This document shows positions 57,768 through 64,000 of a stretch of DNA of 64,000 bases, one piece after another (position 1 is the first letter of the stretch; each line of letters opens with the position of its first letter). The stretch lies in NCBI RefSeq assembly GCF_000023905.1, contig NC_013192.1, positions 1,240,001 through 1,304,000 on the forward strand. Direction: 5' to 3'. The position numbers and the translations under genes were made by a program. Source of the stretch: Leptotrichia buccalis C-1013-b. Lineage in GTDB: Bacteria > Fusobacteriota > Fusobacteriia > Fusobacteriales > Leptotrichiaceae. The notes under the pieces are model-generated. The model worked only from the letters and a program-made list of their open reading frames with translations. It was not told the origin of the DNA and did not search any database.

Positions 57768-57894
57768 ATGAAGAGATAGAGATATAACGTTATTTTTTTG
57801 TTTTGATAATAAGATAATAAGAAAATATAAGAAATGAATTAAATATAAAGTTATAAGAGAAGAAATAAACAGATAAAATATAAGAAGCCTGTGA

Positions 57895-58029
57895 CAGGGA
57901 GATGATGTAAAATATCCCAATCCAGCTACATTCTATTTGCCTGATACTTTAGAAGAATTAATTTATACAATTGTTAATAAATTGATTTACAAAAATTTTT
58001 TATTTCGTTCCATCCTTAATTTGTCATAA
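57895..58029 (+). pseudogene. Possible remnant of an immunity-type protein
   Basis: A 44-codon open stretch on the plus strand, without a start, reads GDDVKYPNPATFYLPDTLEE and LIYTIVNK. It resembles the end of SUKH/SMI1-type immunity proteins from memory. It overlaps the end of the convergent gene at 57987. Low certainty. Confidence 0.3.
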
Positions 58030-58961
58030 AATCTGTAATACTGATATAATTTTTTTCGTATCATTTCAAACTCAGTTTTATTTAACTCGTTTAAATCTTC
58101 AATTTCAAAAAGATATAATTGATTTAAAAGTTCCATACAAAATAATGCTCTATATTTGGCTAAATCTTGGGAATAATTTTCTAAAATTTTTATTACCAGT
58201 TCTATAATCCAAATATTTTTACTTTGGTATGAAAATATTTTGCTATTTCCAATAAAATTAATGATTTTGTTTTTAATAATGTTTGTATCTTCTTCTTCGG
58301 ATTCGTTGTCTATGTTATAAATTATTTGATTTAACGTGCTTTCAAGTTCTATAATTTCTTCTTTTTTATATTCATTTTTATGTTTTAAAATTTCAAAATT
58401 TATAAATTCTTGTAATTTTTTATTATTTATTTCTTCTAAATATTCATTGGAAAATTTGTATAATTTCTTTTTTAATCTTTGTTCTTCTAAAAGGGCTTTC
58501 TCATATAATTCGTCGGAAATATTTTTGATATAGTTAAATTTATCTGCATAAACTTTATCAGGAAAAGTTACTCCAAAATAATAAAAATCACTTAAAATTG
58601 CTTCACAGCATATCTTTCTTTTAGCTCTTTTATTTTCATCTGTATATTCATAAATTGTTGAGAGCAAATCTATAAACCAAATATTTTCATAATAATATGT
58701 GCCAGTGCAGTCATGTCCTACCAAATCATACTCAAAAGGACCTGGTTTTATGTTTTCATTTAAAATATCTTCTAACTCATTTTTTATTTTCAGAATTTGT
58801 TTAAGAGTTTTATGCTTCAAAACTTCATTTTCAACAATTTTTGCTATTTCTTCATCTTCAGGATAAATAAATTTTATTTTTAATTGTTCATCATCAACTA
58901 GTTTTTCTATACTTTCTTTTCTTTTAATCTTAAAATATTTAAATATTTTAGGCAATTTCAT
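57987..58961 (-). CDS. Hypothetical protein with two internal repeats
   Basis: From ATG 58961 the product is about 324 residues. Two halves align: ENEVLKHKTLKQILKIKNEL with NFEILKHKNEYKKEEIIELE, and YYENIWFIDLLSTIYEYTDE with YQSKNIWIIELVIKILENYS. It is therefore a tandem duplication of a domain of about 140 residues, helical and acidic. An AGGTG site lies 6 bases upstream of ATG 58961; GTG 58970 falls in it. No recognised family. Confidence 0.65.
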   Translation of the reverse strand: MKLPKIFKYFKIKRKESIEKLVDDEQLKIKFIYPEDEEIAKIVENEVLKHKTLKQILKIKNELEDILNENIKPGPFEYDLVGHDCTGTYYYENIWFIDLLSTIYEYTDENKRAKRKICCEAILSDFYYFGVTFPDKVYADKFNYIKNISDELYEKALLEEQRLKKKLYKFSNEYLEEINNKKLQEFINFEILKHKNEYKKEEIIELESTLNQIIYNIDNESEEEDTNIIKNKIINFIGNSKIFSYQSKNIWIIELVIKILENYSQDLAKYRALFCMELLNQLYLFEIEDLNELNKTEFEMIRKKLYQYYRFYDKLRMERNKKFL

Positions 58962-59211
58962 TGTTGACACCTGCTTTCTTTTTAAATTTAACTTAAATTA
59001 AGTATACCATACGAAACAAAAAATTAAAAATGTAATTAATTCAGAAAATTTTATTATTAATTCTTCCTTTAATATGTTTCTAGCCACGTAAATTTAACAT
59101 TTAAAAGGTTTTTATAAATTGAATAAAAAACACTTTTATTATCCCAAAAATATGGTATAATTATAACAAAATAATTTTAAAACGATTTACATAGTAAGGA
59201 GAAATTTAAAA

Positions 59212-60315
59212 ATGCCTGTTTATTATAACGCTGACAAAAAAACGTGGTATGCAATGTTTTATGCTAAAGATTATAAAGGTGTGAATAAAAAATATAAAAA
59301 AACTGGATTTAAGAAAAAAAAGGAAGCTCAAGAATATGAATATGAATTTAAGAAAAAAATTTCAAAATCTGTAAACATGTCATTTAATTCGCTTTATGAG
59401 CTTTATTTTGAAGACTATAAAAAAAGACATAAACCTACCGCCATTAATACTGTGGAAACTTTTTTCAGGCTGCACATATTACCTTTTTTCGATAATATTG
59501 AAATTAGCAAAATCAATTCCTATATGATTCGGGAATGGCAAAATGAAATGCTGGAAAAGAAAAATGAAAATGGGAAATTATTTAGCGAAAATTCAAAAGC
59601 TAATATTTATGCAGCTTTAAAAAGTATGTTTAACTGGGCTGCTAAATATCAGGGACTAAATGAGAATCCGTGTAAAAATTTAGGGGCATTTGGAAGCAAA
59701 AAAAATCGTTCTGAAATGAAAATCTGGTCAGTAGATGATTTTAATAAATTTATAAATTTACTTGAAATAAAAAATAAAGAAAAAAATGGTAAATATACTG
59801 ATGCGATTATTATATTTAAAATTTTATTTTGGACTGGATTACGAATTGGAGAAGTCTTGGCACTTACATTTGATGACATTAATTTGAAGGAAAAATTTAT
59901 AGATGTAAACAAAACGATTTCTCATATAAATAAAAAAGATTATATAACCACTCCAAAAACTTTAGGCTCAGTAAGAAAAGTAATTTTGCCTGAAAATCTT
60001 ATTTTAGATTTAAAATTATATTTTTCTAAATTTGAAAAACAAAAAATTTCAAAATCAGAAAGAATATTTAATTTAAAAAAATCTCAATTACGTTATATTT
60101 TGGAAAAATGCAGTATCCAAGCTGAAGTTGAAAAAATAAGGCTTCATGATTTTAGACATTCACATGCATCGTATTTATTATTTATCCAAGCTGACATCAC
60201 TGCCATCAGTAAACGTCTTGGACATGACAATTTACAAACTACGATAAATACTTATTCTCATTTGTATAAAGATGCTAATAAACAGCTTATGAAAAAATTA
60301 AATACTAATAATTAA
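59212..60315 (+). CDS. Tyrosine recombinase (phage-type integrase)
   Basis: The 367-residue product has an N-terminal AP2-like arm-binding domain (YYNADKKTWYAMFYAKDYKG), a SAM-like core-binding domain (around 60-170) and a catalytic domain with Arg211 (GLRIGE), His312 and Arg315 (HDFRHSH), His338 (LGHDN) and Tyr348 (TINTYSHLY). All are present, so it should be active. An AAGGAG site precedes the ATG. No tRNA, excisionase or clear att repeat is visible nearby, so I cannot delimit a mobile element. Confidence 0.93.
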   Translation: MPVYYNADKKTWYAMFYAKDYKGVNKKYKKTGFKKKKEAQEYEYEFKKKISKSVNMSFNSLYELYFEDYKKRHKPTAINTVETFFRLHILPFFDNIEISKINSYMIREWQNEMLEKKNENGKLFSENSKANIYAALKSMFNWAAKYQGLNENPCKNLGAFGSKKNRSEMKIWSVDDFNKFINLLEIKNKEKNGKYTDAIIIFKILFWTGLRIGEVLALTFDDINLKEKFIDVNKTISHINKKDYITTPKTLGSVRKVILPENLILDLKLYFSKFEKQKISKSERIFNLKKSQLRYILEKCSIQAEVEKIRLHDFRHSHASYLLFIQADITAISKRLGHDNLQTTINTYSHLYKDANKQLMKKLNTNN

Positions 60316-60381
60316 AAAAATTTTGTAGTAAAATTAAAAGGATTAACTCCTGTTTTCCTACAGAAATCAATCCTCTGTTAT

Positions 60382-60420
60382 ATTGGGGTCAGTAAATAAG
60401 AAAGAGCCCCATTTTTTATT
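60382..60420 (+). terminator. Terminator-like hairpin after the integrase
   Basis: GGGG pairs with CCCC (with a G bulge) around a loop of about 17 bases, followed by ATTTTTTATTTT. It separates the integrase from the convergent secreted-protein gene. Confidence 0.55.
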
Positions 60421-60753
60421 TTATTCACATCCAGCATTGCTATGATAAATTTGTAACCCATCCCCCTCATCATTTTCAACTACACAATAATCGCTATTGC
60501 CAGGATAATTTTCTCTTATACCTAATGTAGCGTTTTCATTATAAGATCTTAAAATTCTCTCAACTTTAATATTACTGTATTCTACATCATTAATAACACA
60601 TGTATCATATGTAGTTACAATTGACAAATCTGGATAATCAAAATCTTTTTCCAAAATTTCTCCTCTTCCTTCACAATATCCTTCTCTAATTTCTTCTGCT
60701 CCTATTATAAGTGAACAAAATATCATCGCTAATAAAAGTAATATTTTTTTCAT
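60421..60753 (-). CDS. Small secreted cysteine-containing protein
   Basis: The 110-residue product has a signal peptide (MKKILLLLAMIFCSLIIGAE, cleavage near residue 18) and four cysteines in the mature part (EGYCEG, YDTCVI, SDYCVV and NAGCE), enough for two disulfides. It is small and acidic. GGAGGGATT precedes the ATG. I do not recognise the family. The gap 60754-61256 that follows holds only a terminator for the minus-strand operon and an AT-rich promoter-like stretch. Confidence 0.7.
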   Translation of the reverse strand: MKKILLLLAMIFCSLIIGAEEIREGYCEGRGEILEKDFDYPDLSIVTTYDTCVINDVEYSNIKVERILRSYNENATLGIRENYPGNSDYCVVENDEGDGLQIYHSNAGCE

Positions 60754-61053
60754 TTTAATCCCTCCTTTCTATATAATCTATTATTTTTTATTCCAATACA
60801 ATTATAACTTATATTTTTGAAAAAAAGAATAGCTATATAAAAAAATTTAGATTTAACTGTTTGCAATACAAAAGATAAAATTAATAGTTGAATTATTAAA
60901 ATTTAAGTGCTATACTATAAATATAAAGCAAAATTAGTATTTTAAACAGGAAAAATTTTTGAAAAAAATTAATAAAAATAGAACTTTTATAGAACTTTTT
61001 AAATTTAAAAAACACATCACAGACCTTATTTTATAATATCTAGTCACAAAAAA

Positions 61054-61078
61054 TTGATTTATGGTTCACATAAATCAA
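61054..61078 (-). terminator. Minus-strand terminator downstream of the nuclease-fold gene
   Basis: TTGATTTATG and CATAAATCAA form a perfect 10-bp stem with a 5-base loop; on the minus strand TTTTTTG follows directly. Confidence 0.75.
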
Positions 61079-61167
61079 AAAAATATTTATATAATAATAA
61101 AAATTAAATAAATAAGATAAAAAATATGTTATTTTTATAAATTCTTGAAATTAAGCTTTTTAAGCAA

Positions 61168-61246
61168 ATAAAAATCATCGACGATAAAAAGTATGGCTAA
61201 GTTAATTTTAGGCTCTTATATGCTTTCTATTTCGATGATTTTTTTC
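61168..61246. repeat. Long-loop hairpin after the murJ operon
   Basis: AAATCATCGA and TCGATGATTT lie about 60 bases apart as perfect complements, with T-runs on both sides. It could serve as the first terminator for the minus-strand operon that ends at 61257. Confidence 0.5.
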
Positions 61247-61256
61247 TGGATCTTTT

Positions 61257-61625
61257 TTATTTTTTATATCTGTAGTGTATATTTTTTTCTTTTAAAAAAT
61301 TTGTGTCTTTTGCCATAAAGGCTGTTAATACGAATCTTAAATTTTTTACATTTTTATGCTGGGAAATTACTACAAAATAATTTAGCTTTCCGATTTTTTT
61401 CTGATAAAAATGTTCCTTTCGGGATTTTGACTGCTTTGTTACAAAATCTGGATTTTCCAAAACTTCTTTTATAATTTCCAGTGATATTTCAGGATGCTTT
61501 GGAAAAATATGTTTTTCAAACTGGGATTTACTCATTACAACTTTCTGGTGAAGTTTTGCTTTAAACTCATAAACTTCGATTCTTTTGCCTGTTTTTGTAT
61601 ATCTCGTCTTTTCTTTTATAATCAT
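61257..61625 (-). CDS. Putative PBECR-type nuclease-fold protein
   Basis: The 122-residue product has the pattern VVMSKSQFEKHIFPKHPEIS, then EVLENPDFV and EHFYQKKIGKLNYFVVIS, close to the PBECR family (phage barnase/EndoU/colicin/RelE-like domains). The His in HIFPKHPE could be part of a nuclease site. It has no signal peptide. The start overlaps the murJ stop (ATGA), so the two are translationally coupled. Whether it is a toxin or a housekeeping RNase is unknown; no antitoxin is visible. Confidence 0.6.
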   Translation of the reverse strand: MIIKEKTRYTKTGKRIEVYEFKAKLHQKVVMSKSQFEKHIFPKHPEISLEIIKEVLENPDFVTKQSKSRKEHFYQKKIGKLNYFVVISQHKNVKNLRFVLTAFMAKDTNFLKEKNIHYRYKK

Positions 61626-63145
61626 CTATTTCTACCTTTTTTTATAGTTTTTCTTAATATTCGCTCAATTATATCTTTTCTAAAAATAGATATTAAAATG
61701 AACCAAATTATAAAATAAATTGCGGCAAAAACTGCTAAATTTATTGCAATATTGAATCTTCCAAGCAAATTTAATTTTACTAATTTTGAAAGATAAAAAG
61801 AAATTCCTGAAATAACAAATGTTATTCCCAGTATTACAATGTATTTGAAATTCCGTAATCGTACATATCTTGTTGTTAGTGATATGTATAATATAAGGAA
61901 ATTTATCATTGCGGAAAAAGAAGTTGCGAATGTTAATCCGACATGACGGTATTGCTTGTACAATAGCCAGTCCAAAAGAATGTTAATTCCGATTGCTGTA
62001 AATGATGAAATTACTGGTAAAGTTCTGTCCTTGAATACATAATGGCTTCTTGTAAGAAGATGTATTGTTGAGAAAAATAGCAGTCCGATTGCATAAAATT
62101 GTAATGTTTCAGCCGTAAGAATGACACTTTTGTCGGTAAAGTGTCCACGTTTGTAAATTAATGTTACAATTTCCTGTGCATAGCCAAATAAAATTACTGA
62201 AGACGGAATTATTAAAAATGCTAACATGTATAGTCCTTGATGAATTACTTTTCTTACAGTTTTCATTCTATTTTTTACTACTGCTTTTGACAATGTTGGA
62301 AAAATTACAACTGCCAGTGAAATGGCAAAAACTCCAATTGGCAATAAATATAGTCGGCTAGCATAATTTAAGGCGCTGGCTGTTCCTGCTGGAAGCATTG
62401 TCGCAAAACGGTTATCTATAATTTCATTTATTTGATAGCCAAAAATTCCAATTAATGTTGGAATCATTAATTTGAACATTTCTTGTACGTATTCATCTTT
62501 TAAATTAAAGTTAAATTTATAAGTTTTCATTATTTGAAAAAATTGTGGAAGCATCATTCCTAATTGAAAAACACCTGACAAAAGATAAGCTATCCCAAGT
62601 CCATAAATTCCCATTTTATTTTTCAAAAGCAATGTTCCAATTATAATTGTCAAATTAAATACAATTCCCATTGATGCTGCTATTGCAAATTTTTTATAAT
62701 TATTTAATAATGATGACACGACTCCAGAAAGTGCAATGAATAAAAAATAAAAAGCAACTATCTTTAAAAGAATATTGGCAGTTTCAAATCTTTCAGGATC
62801 TGCAAATCCTGTTGTTACTTTTAAAATTTGTCTTGAAAACAGAATCATAAGAATTGACATTGTTGACGTAAAAGCCACTATTAAATTTAGCACTGAAAAT
62901 ACAAATTCATCTGTCCTTTCTTTTCCAGATTCTTCAATTCCACGATTATAAATCGGGATAAAAACCGTACCGAGTGAACCTTCTCCAAATAACGTTGTAA
63001 AAAAATTAGGAATTTTTGTAGCACTGAAATATGCATCTGTCATTCCTGTCGCTCCAAAAACGCTTCCAATAATCATTTCCCTCACAAGTCCTAAAATACG
63101 GCTCAACATATTTATTACCATTACTATAAAACTAGATTTAAACAT
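61622..63145 (-). CDS. murJ: Lipid II flippase MurJ
   Basis: MurJ moves lipid II across the inner membrane for peptidoglycan synthesis. The 507-residue product has about 14 membrane helices. The N-terminal RILGLVREMIIGSVFGATGMTD region and the AYFSATKIPNFFTTLFGEGS motif are family hallmarks. An AAAGGAAATTAATT site precedes the ATG. It lies 33 bases after scpA and is followed by the nuclease-fold gene with a four-base overlap. Confidence 0.95.
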   Translation of the reverse strand: MFKSSFIVMVINMLSRILGLVREMIIGSVFGATGMTDAYFSATKIPNFFTTLFGEGSLGTVFIPIYNRGIEESGKERTDEFVFSVLNLIVAFTSTMSILMILFSRQILKVTTGFADPERFETANILLKIVAFYFLFIALSGVVSSLLNNYKKFAIAASMGIVFNLTIIIGTLLLKNKMGIYGLGIAYLLSGVFQLGMMLPQFFQIMKTYKFNFNLKDEYVQEMFKLMIPTLIGIFGYQINEIIDNRFATMLPAGTASALNYASRLYLLPIGVFAISLAVVIFPTLSKAVVKNRMKTVRKVIHQGLYMLAFLIIPSSVILFGYAQEIVTLIYKRGHFTDKSVILTAETLQFYAIGLLFFSTIHLLTRSHYVFKDRTLPVISSFTAIGINILLDWLLYKQYRHVGLTFATSFSAMINFLILYISLTTRYVRLRNFKYIVILGITFVISGISFYLSKLVKLNLLGRFNIAINLAVFAAIYFIIWFILISIFRKDIIERILRKTIKKGRNR

Positions 63146-63178
63146 TAATTAATTTCCTTTCTAACTACTTTTTTTAGT

Positions 63179-63898
63179 TTAGTTTGTTTTATTATTATTA
63201 GTGTATTTTTTTATAAAAAAAGTATCATTTTCAACAATTATATCAATTTCTCCGTTTTTAAACATATCGAGAATGCAGAGAAATAATGTTACTATTCTGA
63301 CTTTTGAAAATTTATTTTTTAACAGGCGATTAAATTCTATTTCATTATTAGCTGTTATAATTTCAGAAATTTCTTTATAAGCATCTTCTGTCGAATAAGT
63401 ATCTTTTTCTAAATTTAAGAGCATTTGCTCTTCAGGTTTATTTTTTTTATTTGAATTGATTAAATTTTTTAGACTTTTAAATAAATTATCTAGAGTTAAG
63501 CTCGAAATATCGTATTCAATTTCATTTTCTATACTTTTTGTTCCTGTTCTTGTATAGGAAATATTGTACGGATTTTCATATTTTGAAAATAATTCAGAAA
63601 TTTCTTTAAATAACCGATATTCAATTATTTTTTTTTCAAGATTTTCTATTTTTTCAATTTTTTTATCTCTATTTAATACTGAATATGCTTTAATCTCAAT
63701 TAAATCAGTCGCCATTATCAAAAATTCAACTTTTATTTTTAAATTTAATTCTTTTTGTGAATGAATATAGTTTAAATAATCATCTATTATTTGTGAAATA
63801 TTTATCGCATTAATATCCATTTTCTTTTTTTCAATTAGATGAATGAGTAAATCTAAAGGCCCTTCAAAATTTTCTGTTTTTATTTTTATTGTGTTCAT
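63179..63898 (-). CDS. scpA: Segregation and condensation protein ScpA
   Basis: ScpA is the kleisin that bridges the SMC dimer in chromosome condensation. The 239-residue product has the N-terminal signature ENFEGPLDLLIHLIEKKKMD (residues 8-27) and the INISQIIDDYL motif. ScpB is not in the window. It starts at an ATG overlapping the stop of the upstream partial gene (ATGA), so translation is coupled. It heads the scpA-murJ-nuclease operon seen here. Confidence 0.95.
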   Translation of the reverse strand: MNTIKIKTENFEGPLDLLIHLIEKKKMDINAINISQIIDDYLNYIHSQKELNLKIKVEFLIMATDLIEIKAYSVLNRDKKIEKIENLEKKIIEYRLFKEISELFSKYENPYNISYTRTGTKSIENEIEYDISSLTLDNLFKSLKNLINSNKKNKPEEQMLLNLEKDTYSTEDAYKEISEIITANNEIEFNRLLKNKFSKVRIVTLFLCILDMFKNGEIDIIVENDTFFIKKYTNNNKTN

Positions 63899-64000
63899 AT
63901 TGCGTCTGTTTCCCTTTGATATTTTTTACGCCAATATGAAATTTTTTGTTTCCAGTAATTTACATCATTTCCTATTTGTGTTTTTAATTCTTCGACAGAA
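63895..64000 (-). CDS. C-terminal end of an unidentified gene upstream of scpA
   Basis: The minus-strand frame reads SVEELKTQIGNDVNYWKQKI, then SYWRKKYQRETDAI and stops at 63895, overlapping the scpA start by ATGA. Only 34 residues are in the window, so the family cannot be named. It is part of the same operon. Confidence 0.7.
   Translation of the reverse strand, partial: SVEELKTQIGNDVNYWKQKISYWRKKYQRETDAI

Noticed and set aside
60316-60420. Attachment site after the integrase
   Set aside because: Only terminator-like hairpins are visible; no tRNA end or matching direct repeat was found by eye.

Overview
The window is a low-GC bacterial chromosome segment with dense coding, TTG/GTG as well as ATG starts, purine-rich AGGAGG-type ribosome binding sites and TTGACA-17-TATAAT promoters. 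It carries NAD-dependent ligase LigA, MurJ, a class A PBP, LepA, MnmA and RlmN, so it is not a mollicute. Base composition, the malolactic-type enzyme and the character of the accessory genes suggest a fusobacterium, most likely Leptotrichia or a relative. That assignment is an inference, because no rRNA or other decisive marker is present.

Layout. 1-5.3 kb: a possible small RNA, mscL, an RpiB/LacAB-family protein, a malolactic/malic enzyme, an M15 peptidase and mnmA. 5.3-13 kb: an AEC carrier, a lipoprotein, a polar amino-acid ABC importer (binding protein, permease, ATPase) and a methionine importer metN-metI-metQ. 13-18.3 kb: an M13 metalloprotease, ligA and a small secreted protein. 18.4-21.7 kb: an accessory island of immunity-type genes, two of which begin inside C-terminal fragments of vanished toxins. 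21.9-34 kb: rlmN, a class A PBP, a yefM-yoeB toxin-antitoxin pair, a purine permease, a CBS/CorC membrane protein, two tandem GNAT acetyltransferases, argH, a secreted protein and galU, with a MITE-like element and one copy of a dispersed hairpin repeat.

34.2-41.6 kb is the most unusual part. It is a co-directional run of a DUF697 GTPase, a permuted papain-like hydrolase, an HPr-like domain (Asp15, Ser46) fused to an unknown domain, an HNH-motif membrane protein, a small cysteine-cluster protein, a glycine-zipper membrane protein (frameshifted by a 4-bp duplication), a YARHG lipoprotein (frameshifted at a run of eight T) and YidD. It is followed by a divergent FtsZ-like GTPase. I see no match to a named system and propose the run as a candidate uncharacterised envelope or membrane system.

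43.6-51.7 kb: an ATP-grasp/esterase pair, a heterodimeric ABC exporter, a decayed yefM-yoeB module with a tripled 21-bp unit, a hypothetical protein and a YdcF/SanA protein. 52-58 kb: lepA, a DnaQ-like exonuclease and a PLD-helicase-DUF3427 protein. 58-64 kb: a two-repeat hypothetical protein, a tyrosine recombinase, a small secreted cysteine protein, and an scpA-murJ-nuclease-fold operon running off the right end.

Recurrent features are remnants and small lesions in accessory genes: two toxin C-termini, two frameshifts in adjacent membrane genes, a WYL-regulator tail, a decayed toxin-antitoxin pair and a frameshifted immunity gene. Housekeeping genes are intact.
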